A stretch of DNA of 64,000 nt from assembly GCF_025698545.1 (NCBI RefSeq), contig NC_068570.1, positions 2,852,001 to 2,916,000 on the forward strand, in the 5' to 3' direction. The position numbers and the translations under genes were made by a program. This document shows positions 1-12,600 of the stretch, one piece after another (the first letter of the stretch is position 1; the number at the start of each line of letters is the position of its first letter). Under the pieces are notes generated by a model. It was not told where the DNA came from. It saw only the letters and a list, made by a program, of their open reading frames with translations, and did no database searches. The DNA is from Gossypium raimondii. Its lineage: Eukaryota; Streptophyta; Magnoliopsida; Malvales; Malvaceae.

Positions 1-1514
1 TATTACTTCCTTCTTCACAGATTACTTCCTAATCATGTATTTAGTCGTTCTAATTTATTTCACAAATATGCACAACTATGTTATGCACACATCAGTCTCA
101 GAGTATCAGACAGTTCTCATACAATTAAATTTAATCATTCCTACATTGAGGAGGCTAGCATCAGTGCCAACATACACGGCCTCAAAAATAGGTTTCGGGC
201 CCCAATAACATGTCACACGGCCTGGACACACGCCCATGTCCCCTTCTCGTGTGGTTCTGAAGCATAAACAGTGAGTTACACGGCCCGAACACACTCCCGT
301 GTCCCTGCTCATGTGACTTACACAGCCCGATCAAACGCCCGTGTCCCTGGCCGTGTGGTCTTGTACCACAAACAATGAGTTACATGGCCCAGACACAAGA
401 TCATGTCTACTGTCCGTGTGAACCCTGCACTAATATGGCCGCACACCGCCTAGACACAACCCCGTGTACCTTGCCCGTATGTCCCCAAATCGATAAACAG
501 TGAATTACACGACCAACCATACAGCCTGTCACATGGCCATGTGGCTCACACGGCTTGGACCCACACTCGTGTGCCTCACACGGCTTAGACACACGCCCGT
601 GTGCCTAGGCTTGTGGGGTCAACAGCCACCATTTTCGGCGATCGAAACTTGCAAAAATTAATATTTTTGGTACGCACCTGGTTTCTCTTTGACGGAAAAA
701 TAATGCGGGGACTACCCGAAACCTAATTAATCATCCAATAATCAATTACACCATCGTTTTCAATATTTACTAAAATCAACCCATCATCAAGATCATGTCG
801 AAAGTTTCGACACAACCCCAACTCAATTCGCATACTTACCTTGCACGAAACAGAAGAAACCTGGCTAACGCGGTGAAGGAACGTCTCTTGTAATATCCTC
901 ACCTAAAAAGTAACCAATCGAGTGTTTAAACAGAACATTCAAGTAAACGAGCAAAATCCTGTTTCGACAGAATAATGTTAACAAGACGAAACTTGCAGAA
1001 CAAAATGAGATAACAATGGAACTTGCACAATAATCGCACAATCGACCTCACAAGCAACGAAGAATTCCTAATTAATGCAGAATCAAATACAGTAAAAAGC
1101 AAAAATAAAAGAAAAGAAGAAAAGGAAAAGAGAACGAAGAACTTAGGAAAATGAAAAGAATAAACGATAGGTTTTCTTCAGAATGTTTTAAGTTAACCAC
1201 CATCCCACCTTCCGGCATTTGCAAAAAGAAAATATTTCCTAATGCATACTATGGGACTTGAACTCGGAACTAGACAGAATACAAACAGATGCTTAACCAA
1301 TGAACCAACAGACTCATTCTTAACACCAATTTACCTAGAATTGTACTTAACTACATAACACATGGATAAAGGTTGTTTTAAAAATAACAAAACTTTTAAC
1401 GATGTAAATCAAACCCCAGACCTTAAACACAAAAGTAGAGCACAGGACCACAGATCAGAAATTTAATTACTGTAGATTCTCACAATTAAATTCTTAAAAT
1501 TTTAGGGCATTACA
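1..1514 (-). mobile_element. Gypsy-type LTR, partial (cut by window edge)
   Basis: Reverse-strand LTR running off the left edge. Its LTR start, read on the minus strand, is TGTAATGCCCTAAAATTTT, ending on the plus strand at the TACA of GGGCATTACA (1505-1514). It matches the start of the complete solo LTR at 20174 (TGTAACGCCCTAGATTTTT) in order and content, including two tRNA-like modules at 1246-1321 and about 1400-1450. The inner part carries the CACGGCC/CGTGT tract. No retrotransposon protein is visible. Whether this is a solo LTR or one end of a full element cannot be told from this window. Short reading frames at 106-592 lie inside the GC-rich tract and are not genes. Confidence 0.75.
178..612. 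repeat. CACGGCC...CGTGTG imperfect repeat tract in LTR
   Basis: The phrases CACGGCC(C/T), ACACGCCCGTGT and CGTGTGG recur about every 25-60 bases, with diverged spacers such as CATAAACAGTGAGTTACACG. The tract is far richer in GC than its surroundings. The same motif recurs once as ACACGGGCGTGTGGG in the LTR at 20174-22914 (near 21785), so it belongs to the LTR family. The motif is partly self-complementary (ACACGGGC/GCCCGTGT). Tracts of this kind are known from cotton gypsy LTRs by general recollection; their function is not known to me. Confidence 0.7.
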
Positions 1515-4508
1515 TTATCAATTTATTCCGCTATTTTTTACTTGTTGCTTAATCGGGTCGATTCCCAACACATACATATTGAAATTTGAATCTAGAACTT
1601 TAATGTGCTTAAGTTTGAATATGTTTCCATAGACAAAATATTTTATAAAGGAAAAAGAAAAAGAAAACGAAAAAAGAATCATAGCCATTTAGAACATTTT
1701 TCTTTGTATGGGTATAATTATAACAATAAATGGTTTACAAATTTGTAGAGCTTTTCTAAAGTAAACTCCCACGATTTTGATCCATCTACATTTGTCCACT
1801 CCTAACAAATTGGAGCATCAAATTCCTCCCGGCACCGACTCCATTAATCGGGATGGCAACGGGTTAAAACCGGCACTAGAAAATTTCTAAGGGATCCACT
1901 AAGGTGGAGATTAAATGCGCGTGCCACTAATGTTTAGTTGCGCCAAGAATAATCTTTTCCGTAGTGCATATAACAATAATGCCCTCAATTTGGACAATGA
2001 GATCAACATTTTGACTTTTTTTGCTTCTGTTCATTTGGACAAAATGACAAGTATGAAAACTTGGTTTGTTGAAATTAGTAGTACAAAAAGGAATGAAAGA
2101 GTCATTTTGTGATTGCTGTGGATCATTTTAGTCAAGTCCCCTTGCATTGATTGTTAATGAGGTGGTGGTAGATATAATGATGGGCAACTATTAGCGTAAG
2201 AAATTGAAACGTCAAAATGCTTTAACTAATAAAAGTTCAGCAATTCAATTACTTAATTGAATAAACAATTCAATAATAAAATTAAATAATTAATTTAAAA
2301 AATCTACATATTTCATATAAACTTGAGACCTCAAAATTTTGCTATCCCATTGAACCAAGGTTTTATCAGCAATAATTCCAAAAGTTAAAACATCATTTTC
2401 TTTCTTCTAAGCATATAATAATAAATTTATCTTTCGATTCTCAATTTGACTTTAACCTTTTAAAAAAGTTAAATTGTCTTTTTAACTAAAACGTTAACTA
2501 AAATATTAATTTTTTAACTATGTTCACTTGGCAACCTTTGTGTCAATCTATGTGTATTTTATATTGACATGACACTATTTGTTAAAAAACTTATGAAGTA
2601 CACGTGGGTTGTTATATTTAAAATTTTAAAATTTTAATCAATATTTTGTTAAAAAATAATTCTACTCTTTTTAAAAATTATGGTTAAATTTAAATTTTTT
2701 TAAGAATTACAGTCAAATTTAATTCAAATACTAATAAAAGTCAAATTGAGAAAAGAATACAAACTTTTTTGGTCAAATCATGATTTTAACCCAAAATAAA
2801 AAAATGTTTTTCTTATGCAAAAGTCAAAATATTTACTTGTTTAAAGCAACATTTAATCTTTAAAAGTTATGACAATAATGCTAAACAAGCGAAAATTTTC
2901 TTCTGATTTCTCAAACTTGATGGAATTTATCTTTTCGGATTGGACCCTTTCTTTTGTCATCTAATCCAAGTCCATCCAATGGATTGTTGGACTAAAAAAC
3001 CCTGGGTTTCATTCAAAAGTAGTCCCATAATAGTTTTGGACCGAGATTATCTTATAATAAAGGGCTGAGATTAGGCTATAAATACATATAATAAGTGGCC
3101 TCAATAATTGTTAATTTTGGGATGAGTTTAGATAACATTTGGCCTATTGATTAATTAGTGGGTCAGGAATTGAACACACACCCTCTTCTAAAGTGTACTT
3201 TGCATATCAAAAGTTATCCATTTTAACTTAATTTGTGCTTTCGATAAAAGTGCTTTTGAGAAGGATTGTGCAATAGAAATAGTTTTGATATCTCAATATA
3301 ATAATTAATTATATTTATTTCTAAATTATTTTTAGCAAATAATATTCAAAATATCATAAAATATTTTCTAATCTAAAATCATTCAAAACACTTTCTTAAA
3401 ATTATTTGATTTATATATGATCTTGTTTGACAATTGGTGATGGCTTATTGTTTATTGCAAGTATTGATTTGACCAATTGATTTTATTAATTATTTATTTA
3501 AAAGTATTTGGTAAAACTTAATTGATAGTGATATGTGTAAAATGACAAATAATGGCATGACATTTTATTGTTAAGTATTTATTTGTTTATAATACTTTAG
3601 TCGGTGAAATTATTGAACTAAAACACTATTATCAAGGAATTAAAACATCTAGTATAGAAATTAATTAGTGAAGATTTTAAAATTTGAAATAAACAAATTT
3701 CTTAAGTTCCTCATTTGCGCAAGTATTTTTTATTTAAATAAACTTCCATTATAGAAATTAATTAGTGAGTAATTTTTGAGCAAGTATAGTTAAATACGTT
3801 ATTCCACATATCACATTCACAATCAACGGTGAAAAAAGTTGCTTATCCGAGCAATTTTTGTTTTGGAAGTTTTAGCTCAACAAGTTCTTTCAAATCTCTA
3901 TTCACCAAATACTACAATTTGAGGGTTTGACTATCCAATCCTCCATTGTGCCCAAATCAACTAAAAAACCCAAAACTTTGTTTACCAAATATCCCATAAT
4001 ATTTTTGAGTTAGTTTTTGCTTAAAATTATTTTAGTTATAAATTGAGTTAAAATTTTTTAAAAATATTTTAAACACATTTTTAGTCAAGGCAATTTCATA
4101 CAGAGGATTGATTCCCACAAACATGGGATCAACTTCCATAAAAGGCAATAGTTAAATGAGGTTTTGAGAAGGGTGAGGAATTAAACTCTCATTCGCTCCC
4201 CAATTCAAACACAAATCTTTTACTCATTTTACATGTGAATTGATGACATCCTATTGTAATTTACACGTTTTAAAAGAAAATCAATTATTAATTATCACAA
4301 TTTATTTAGATTTATATGTAAATTATTTTTAAAGTTATTTTTCTTTTGAGTACATGGAAGAATATATTTTAATTAACTTTATTTAAGCATCCACTTGATT
4401 TGATTTATACAAAGATCGAATTTTGAACTTTACATCAATTAATTTGAAATTTATATAAATCATACGATGGGGTGATCAATAAAGTGTTTTATTTTTACTA
4501 TTTAATGA
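1515..4508. other. AT-rich intergenic stretch, no gene seen
   Basis: No convincing coding region on either strand; the 65-codon frame at 1915-2112 has no recognisable motif and no splice context. The stretch is long-run AT-rich with poly-A/T slippage and a few faint repeat fragments: an LTR- or MITE-like text around 2440-2800 and another around 3860-4000. Boundaries of these could not be fixed. Confidence 0.5.
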
Positions 4509-4513
4509 ATAAC

Positions 4514-7063
4514 TATAACATCTTAAAAATTGGGGTTAGTAGAATCGGGTTTGTGAATCGAGAGAGTGATCACGCCCCAATTTTTGAGATTATCTGTGCG
4601 TTTTTAGAAAATAAATGAGTTATTGGTCTGTTGGTTAAGCATCAGTGAAATGGTCCTTGAAACCCAAGTTCAAATTCCTTTTGTAATGCCTCAAATTTCT
4701 TATTTTATTAGGTGTTATTTGTGACATGTAAATTGGTCTAGTTCAACAGATAAGTGTCTGGTTGTGCGCTTGAGGTTTTGTGTTTGATTCCTTTCTCTTA
4801 GAAATTTTTATTATTTTTGGTCTTAATATCTGGTTTGGTACGTCTAGCTTATCTATAATTTTTGTATCTTTATTGATAAGAATGAGTTTGCTGATTTAAT
4901 GGTTAAGCATTCACCTATCTCTTTAGTCCTAAGTTTGAATCCTGTTGTGTTCAAAGTGGGAATAATTTTTGCTTCTCCTTGTGCCGCCCAATTTTATTTT
5001 CTATCATTCTTTCTTTTTTTTGTTAATCTTTTTCTCCCTTTTTCGATTTTAATCATAATTTCTTGGTTAGCAAGCTCTATTTCTTTCTTATTTTTCACCT
5101 CTTGCCACCCTTTTTATCTACCTTGTTGTTGTCCATACCCTAAGTTTCGATGTAGTTATTCTTTTCTAGTTTACTGTTGGTTACACGTAATCGGCAGCCA
5201 TCATATCTTGTCGTACACAATCGACAGCCATCGCATCCTGTCGCATGTAATCAGCAGCCACCATATCCTATCGCACCCTGTGCGCCACCAGCCAACAGCA
5301 ACATCAGCCCTTTGCAACCTGCGACTAATTCCCTCAACATTCAACAGCCCTTCTTTGCCACCCCTAGCCCATCCTCTACATAGATCAGGTGTAAGTCCTA
5401 ACCCTACGTGATCTGTGAGTGTATGATAATAATCAAATGTTATTGTGCTCTAATTGAAATCATTCAATTATGAACTGTGTTTTCTTCTGGAGGTGGCCGA
5501 ATGTAAGTATTTCCCCTAACTGTAAAATTTGGTGTAAGCCGATTGATTGTGGGTGTGTTTCGGTTATGACAGAATATAGGTAAGTGAGTTGGGTGATATG
5601 ACCGAATGTGAGTATGCCCTAATTTGAGTTAGCTGAATGCGTATGTGTCCCTACTGTGTTGTTGAATATGATACTTGTCTATTTTTGTGATGGTCGAACA
5701 TGCCAATAGCATGTTTTTGATTTGTTAAACTATATGTGCAATTAGTATGTTCTGATCCGTTTTATCTGAATATGCCAGTAGCATGTTTTTTATCTGTTAA
5801 ACTATATGTGCAACTAGTATGTTCTAATTTGTTTTATCTGTATAAGGGCACGTCTAATTCGAGTATGCTCACTTATGTTATTTGCATGTGCATTGGGGAT
5901 GGGTTATGTATGATTTAGAGGAAGCTCTGGCAAACTACGACCTGCGATTATGGCAGTTTACCCGCAAATTCTGATTTGGCAATTAAACTGTATTATCTGT
6001 TTCTGGCAGTATTTTCGCAATAAATTTGGCAGTTTGTCTGCATAATTTCTGGTGGCTAAAGACCATGATTTTGGTGTGTTTGGTTTGAAGGGTTTTTAAT
6101 TACCCTAATTGGTGTGTTGGGTGGACAGAGATGATGTGTAGCAAATGGGGGTAGGTTTTGTTGTTTTATTGACACTTTGCATTGCATCATTTGATCATAC
6201 TCATGCTCATGCACTGGTTGAAAATTGTCATGCTTATTACGAACTTTGTTTTGATGGTATTAATTGATGGTTTGCTATGTACCATTGTTGGCTTTGTATG
6301 GATGGCTTATCGTTTTTCTAAAAATATCTTTATGATTGAATTGTTACTTCTAGACTCACATTGAGCTTCTTAAAGCTCACCCCCCTAATTTTTCTCCTTT
6401 CAAATAATCCTTAAAGTTAGGATTAGACACAATATTCGGAGGGCTCATCTCGAACTTTTATAAATAAAGTATTTTTTTAAGTTTATTATCATATTATTTT
6501 TGGGACTATAATAAGTTTATTTATAGATTGTGGCATGGGACATTACTTTGGGGATTATTATTCTAATGTGCATGACTTGATTGCATAACACTAGAGTTTT
6601 TAAAACTACTCAAACGGGTATTTTAAAAGATTACGCATGAAGTTTGGTTTTTAAAATTCTGACATAATCACTCTTTTCCGCTACGACAATGAAAATAAGT
6701 TTTGGATTAAATATGACTTAGTTTTGAAATGAATGTTCTTCACAAAGGAAATTCTAAAGACACTTGATTTCTAAAATTAATACGTTTTTCGCTGCAATTC
6801 TGAAAAACGAGTTTTTAACAAAATCCTAATTAGTTTTTCAAAAATGATTAATCGTTACAAGTTATTTACCAAATCAATCGATTTCTAAAATTATCATGTG
6901 TCTACGAAATAAGGATAAATGTTCGATTTCACTAGTTTTGAACAAATAAGTAAATGGTTTTAGAATGTGTTTAAAATTTTGAAAATTTACTTCAACAATT
7001 TCGATGGCCAATATAGTCTTTCGAATTTGGCCATAACATATGGTCTGGCTTCAAAGTGTTACA
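4514..7063 (+). mobile_element. Solo gypsy-type LTR with 5-bp target duplication
   Basis: A 2,550-bp LTR flanked by the perfect direct repeat ATAAC (4509-4513 and 7064-7068). The right end is GTGTTACA; the left end reads TATAACATCTT, so the canonical TG start has mutated to TA. Its last 70 bases (ATTTGGCCATAACATATGG...GTGTTACA) match the end of the LTR at 20174-22914 and its start region matches too, so the two are relatives. No internal retrotransposon region remains, which fits LTR-LTR recombination. Three tRNA-like modules lie at 4616-4682, 4735-4797 and 4881-4945. The 170-codon open frame at 4899-5411 is low-complexity (Ile/Leu/Ser/His-rich) and is not called a gene. Confidence 0.85.
4616..4945 (+). 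repeat. Three tRNA-like (A-box/B-box-like) modules inside LTR
   Basis: Three copies of a diverged 60-70-base module. Each has an A-box-like part (TTGGTTAAGCAT at 4631; the weaker AGATAAGTGTC near 4748; ATGGTTAAGCATT at 4899). About 35 bases on is a B-box-like part (AAGTTCAAATTCC at 4666; GTGTTTGATTCC at 4780; AAGTTTGAATCC at 4931). Related modules sit at the same place in the LTR at 20174 and, reversed, in the partial LTR at 1-1514. The likeness to pol III promoter boxes or tRNA-derived SINEs is read by eye. No complete tRNA cloverleaf is present. Confidence 0.5.
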
Positions 7064-7570
7064 ATAACATTTCAAATTCACAAAATAGATTGAATCAAAT
7101 ATGAATTTAAAGAAAAGTAACATGATTCAATTATATTTGTTAAGTAGACGTGTTAAGTAAGTCTTAAATTAAGTCAATATGTAATTTCAAGTTTAAATTA
7201 GTGTTAAGTATATATTAATTTTGAATTCAAATTATTTCAAATAATAAATTTCTAAATCTATAAACATATATATATATATATATATATAATTTAGATATTA
7301 TAGTATTATAATTTTATCATTATAAATAGATAAATGTGTGAATTTATAAATTCTGATATATTATGTTAAAGTTATTTTTGTTTAGTGTTTTAATTATTTT
7401 TTAAGTTTTTGTGTTATATCTCAATTCATATAATATTTTGTATAATTTATCACAATAATTTGTTTTCATTGAAAATTTATTTACATGAGATATTAAAATG
7501 TAAAAATATTTTACTTTATTTTGTATTTGATAATTTTCGGAAAAAATGACATGTTTGACTTTATCATATT
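7064..7570. other. AT-rich spacer with (TA)n microsatellite
   Basis: AT-rich sequence holding a (TA)n run at about 7267-7288 and no recognisable gene or element. Confidence 0.5.
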
Positions 7571-7983
7571 ATGAAAATAAATCTTACTACTTTTGTTCCT
7601 AGAGTTTCCACGCTTGAAAAAGAAAATATAGGTGTATTTCTCAAATCATCGGTCCAGTATTGGATGTAGTCTTTCTTGAGAACAAGATGCCTAGTATTTA
7701 CAACGCTTTAGTAGTTAAGGATTAAGATATCACCGGTCAACAAATTAATGTAACTTGTGAGTTACAACAATTATTAAGAAATAATCAAGTTAGAGTTGTA
7801 GCTATGAGCACTATAGACAATCTAATGAGAGGAAAGGAAGTGATTGACACGGGAGCTCCTCCAAGTGTTCCAGTTGGCAAAGCAACCCTAGACAAATTTT
7901 TAATGTGATTGGGGAGCTCGTTGATAATTTAGGTTTTGCAGATACTTGCACAATATCAGTACCTATTTATAAATCCGCACAAA
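7571..7983 (+). pseudogene. atpB (fragment): Nuclear copy of plastid atpB 5' end, decayed
   Basis: Matches the start of the plastid ATP synthase beta subunit gene. Translation begins with a start-codon-equivalent ATG at 7571 (MKINLTT, then RVSTLEK). Recognisable stretches follow in order: [12 protein letters not shown], then [43 protein letters not shown], and a last piece near the 'DNL...DT' region. Single-base gains and losses and stop codons (for example TAA in the GRDT region and TGA after ATLDKFLM) break the frame. It covers only the first ~130 of about 500 residues and lacks the nucleotide-binding P-loop region. Established knowledge: plastid DNA inserts often into plant nuclei (NUPT). 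Alternatively it came through the mitochondrion, or this is plastid-like sequence carried in a repeat. Confidence 0.85.
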
Positions 7984-9690
7984 TCTCATGATTCTCATCA
8001 TGAATATTTTTAAAATTTATCAAAACATAAAAAATAAATACCCTCAAAGTAATATTTATTATTATATAAAAAATAAATTACACTAATTCAACTAAAGTAT
8101 AAATATAACAAGTTGTAAATTAGCTAAAATGTGTAAAAACAGTAATCAAAACCTTTGATTTAGACCGACTGACTTGGTCATCATTATTGTTGTAACGTGG
8201 ACATGTGTGTACGCTTGCATGCTTTACACAAAAGCCTCCTTACATACAGTGAAAACCTTTTTCCATTTATTCATTAGAGACTTGGATTGTCCAGAGACCA
8301 GACCCACAAACGACATTAAAATTTTTGATTTCTTTGACCAATTTGATTCAAATTCAAAAAGATAAAATTTATCCAAGGGAAATAATGCCCAACCCCATCA
8401 AAGAAGCAATGTATGAACCAACATCAACAACCTCAATGGGACTTGTTTTTATTGACAGATGAGTAGTGATTTAAGTTTACAAACAATTTGGTGAGATTTA
8501 AATTCAAACTTTAGTCCAATTCCCATTAAATTAAATATTCATATAACACAAAGTTTTAGAGAAGGAAAAATTTTATTTAATTTGGTGAAACTCTTTAATA
8601 CTAGTAAGGAGAATATCATCAATATATAAAATAAAGGACTAAGTTACTCTACTAACCTGATAGTAGATACACAATTAACAATACATTTAGTAAAACCAAA
8701 TGATGTCATAATGTTGTGAAACTTCATATACCAAATGGTGGGTCACTTGTTTTATTTCATATATTGAATTTTAAAACTAGTCCCTATATTTTTTAAATAA
8801 TTTAATTTTTTCGAGTGAGGTGAACTTATGGATTAATTTTAACAAATAGAAAATATAAAAAATATACGTTAAAAGAAATGAAGAAGGGAGGGAAACAAAG
8901 GGAGAAGCAGAAAAGAATAGAAAAAAAAAAAGAAAGTTAAAAGAACATAAAAGAAATAAATTAAATTACTCAAAATGAAAAAATATAGGGACCAATTGTA
9001 AAATTTAACCTAAAATTTTCATTTGAAATGATTATTTAATGTGTCACGTCAGCTTACCGTTACACCATTAATGACAATTAATGGCTCAGTGACTAAAATG
9101 TTACAACACGATAACATAAGTGACTAAAACATAACATTTCAAACATAAGTGACTAAAATGTAACCTGAGGCAAACAAAAGTGACTATTTTGATAACTTAC
9201 CCTTTATCTAAATAATAAACTTGAGATGTTATGGCTACTATTAAGCTACTCATTTAAAACCTTAATAATGACAAAATATACACATACCATAAATAGTTAT
9301 ATTGAGTTGCAACTTCTCTCGCATTCACAATTTAGATCATTCTCCCTCTAAGATTTTTCCCCTTAAAAGTTTAGATATAAATTGATCAACAAAAACAAGT
9401 TACAAACAATTTGTACTCAAATCAGTTCCTAATGTAAATAGAATAAGTGCTCTCTCAATTTGCTCTAAAAAAGTTGAGAACATGAGTCTTTAAATAGGCA
9501 TGGTAGTACATTGTAGAAGAGTAAGTGTGATTTGAATGGATCTTTGAAAGTTCACCCCAATTAAATAACTTATTATGGAATATAATAGAATAGATCTTCT
9601 TGACTTTAACTTATTCAAAATCAATATATCTATAAATAAGGTAAATAGATCACACTAGAACTCTTTGAAAACTTTCCTTACTTGACCCAA
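7984..9690. other. Intergenic, with MITE-like remnant near 9020-9215
   Basis: No gene seen. At about 9020-9215 the phrase AAGTGACTAAAA(C/T) recurs three times and ends with GTGACTATTTTGATAACTTACCCTTT. This resembles one terminal arm of a TIR element; the opposite arm was not found. An A/G-rich run lies at 8880-8950. Confidence 0.4.
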
Positions 9691-12600
9691 TTATTTGGAA
9701 ATGTGTCTATATTACAGCAAACATGTAACTACTTTCTATGTATTTGAACGATGAATAAATAAATAAAGTTAATTTTACATTTCACTACTACATATTTTAT
9801 GTTTCCGTCTTTCATGTTTTGCATACATGGCAAAATTATGACAAGCAAATATTAGCTCATTTATTGTCTAAGTTTAAACTGATGATACGTGGCATTGTAA
9901 GGACGTTTACATTGCGAGAAAGGCACTTACTTCAGTAGATAATCTAAACAAGTCCATAATCTTATAAAAGAATCAAAGTGAGCATCTGATTCAAATACTT
10001 AGAAGGATTATTATGTCGTCTACAATTCCAATTGGAGAGATGGCTAGTCTTGGCTATCGGAGCAATTGACTCCACGGGTAGAAACATAGATGTACTCATC
10101 GGAAAGATGATACATTGAATTGGACCTAAGTTGAATTAATTCTGAATCCATTTGTGAATTAGTTCAATTGTGACATTTATGGTATGATTTACCTAAATCC
10201 TGAGTTAGTCACAGGCCATGCGTGTATAACTCATGTGCTTTGATATAAGTGGAGGCTTATGCTCTAAAGATGATCGAGTCCATAATCGGTATGCTGGGTA
10301 CATGACTTGTGTATAACATGGCTTTACTAGCAAGAATAGATTTCATAGCTCGATTAAAGAGTTAACCATATCCTCTTATTGGCATTATGTGGATTGATAA
10401 ATATGGAATGTGGCCACGGGTTGCTTGTTCTCGAACGAGCAAATTATCACAATCATTTGTTGATAGTGATCACTGTCGACACCGATTTTTGTAAGTTTTA
10501 AAAAAAACGAGGATCGACTTTTAAAAATAGAAATGGGGAGTCACCACCGATCTTTTATTGTGGTGTGATCAGATCACCTTGAAAATAATTTTAGGTCTGC
10601 GAATTTTGAGAAAATAGGTCCGGGAGTCGGTTACGCACGAGGAAGGGTTAGCACCCTCGTAACGCCCAAAATTGGTACCGAATTGATTGTTTAACGTCTT
10701 AGTGTCGAAACTTTGAAAAGATTTTAAAATACGACCCTTTGCAATTTAAATTTGCATAAACCAAGTTAAATAATAAGACGGACTCATTTTGAAGAAATAA
10801 ATTGCTACACTCAGTGAGCTAGGGTGCAACAATTTGATCTTTGATATTCAATTTGTTCCTTTTTAGAAAATCATGTGATTTAAAACGGAGATTCGATTAT
10901 TTAAGCCAATCGAGAAATTCGAACACAGTAAGTTAGGGTTTGATCTCTCGAAATTCTTAAATAACCGACCTTGCCTTTATTAAAAAACGAGGTAAGAAAA
11001 TGTTGTATCCAGTAAGTTAGGATCAAACATTTTGAAATCTTAAAAACTTTATTTTTGAAACCATGAGGTTTTTATTACCCAAGAGATACTTAATTACCCG
11101 AATTCATCAGAAAAATTGAAGCCCAGTAAGTTAGGGCACAATTCTCTCATGAATTATGAATGTCGAGTATTATAACATCTAAAAGGGATTTCGATACTTA
11201 AACCATGTTAAACGCAAGATTTAATGAAAGAAACTCGACGGAATGATATACAATATTCAGCAATCATTTGTAAACAAATTGCAATCTAATGATCTACGAA
11301 TAATTAACAAATGCAAACAATCAATACAATGCACCCAAGAACAATTCTCACATCATAAATATTATGTTAACACTTAAAAACTAAAGAATTTAAAGTTCAT
11401 CAAAACACTAAATAAATTAATGTGCATGAAAAATGTATGAATTTAAAATGATTTAAGATGTACGTATAAGAGAAATTATAATTGAATAAATTGAAAATAA
11501 ATATTATATGTAAGAATTTGAAATAAATCACAATTATGGTTAAAAAGGATTATCAAATGGAATAATAATACCCGAATAAATAAAAAGATCATAGTTTAAA
11601 AACATATATTTGTTAATTTAAATAAATAATATTTATAAAAAGGGAATGACATATGATATATAAAATAAAAAAAGTGAGATACACCAAGGAGTTTTTTTGA
11701 ATTCATTATGTATGTTTTAAGTATAAGTGGGAAATACAATAATAAAATCAATAATATACATTCGTATGCAAAATAAACCCATTTGATATAAATTATATAT
11801 ACATATGTGTTTAAGATAGTATTATAAACGCAAAAGTATATGGATAAACATTTAAAAATATTATGAAATGTATAAATAATAATTTACACCAAATATATGC
11901 TAATATATTAGACTAGAAAAATAAAATAATAATGTGTAATGAAATAAAATAATGTATGTGCGTATATATGTGAAAATAAGCAACTATGTATGTTAAAATA
12001 ATATTAATAATAATAACAATAGTAAAAACAACAAATAAAATGATTTTTAGCAATAATAATAAACAGAGGACGAAATTGTCAAAAAAGCCATAATGTAGGG
12101 TAAAAATCTAAAATAAATAAAAAAATGGGTCCAAATCGCGAAACGCGCATAACATGGGGGACCAAAAGGGGAATATTCCCCACCCTCCAAAACGCGGCGT
12201 TGCAAGCTGGACTAAAATGAAAATCACAGGAAAATAGGCGGCCCAATTTAAAAGAACGATAGAAACTAGATTGAACCCAAACGAAAAAGTGGAGTACCTG
12301 ACGCGCAAATGGTCCTCCCCTACCAAAACACGCGGGTCAAGCCGCGATTGGATCGGGTCATTGGGTGGGTCGCAGGCCATTAAACGGCGTCGTTTCTTTC
12401 GTTGCCTATGAACTAAAAAAAATAAAATAAAACCTAAGTCTTCAGCAGCCTTCTTTTTATTTTAAAAAACCTAGAGCAGAGAGGTACTCCCCCATGCGCC
12501 GTTCGAAGAACCAGCCGCTCAGAGACCTTCCGACCTCTCGCCCAACTCCGATAATGGCGGAGTGACCGACAGTTCGGCAATCAGGTACCTCCTTTCCCTC

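Noticed and set aside
106..592. Two minus-strand frames in the GC-rich tract
   Set aside because: Produced by the CACGGCC/CGTGT repeats; not protein-like.
1235..1330. Independent SINE at the left LTR
   Set aside because: It recurs at the same place in related LTRs, so it was treated as part of the LTR.
4616..4945. True tRNA genes
   Set aside because: Box-like motifs only; no acceptor stem or cloverleaf could be folded by eye.
4899..5411. 170-codon open frame on plus strand
   Set aside because: Low-complexity (Ile/Leu/Ser/His repeats), lies in a solo LTR, no domain and no splice context.
7571..7983. Functional ATP synthase beta gene
   Set aside because: Covers only ~130 residues, with stops and frameshifts; it is a nuclear relic.
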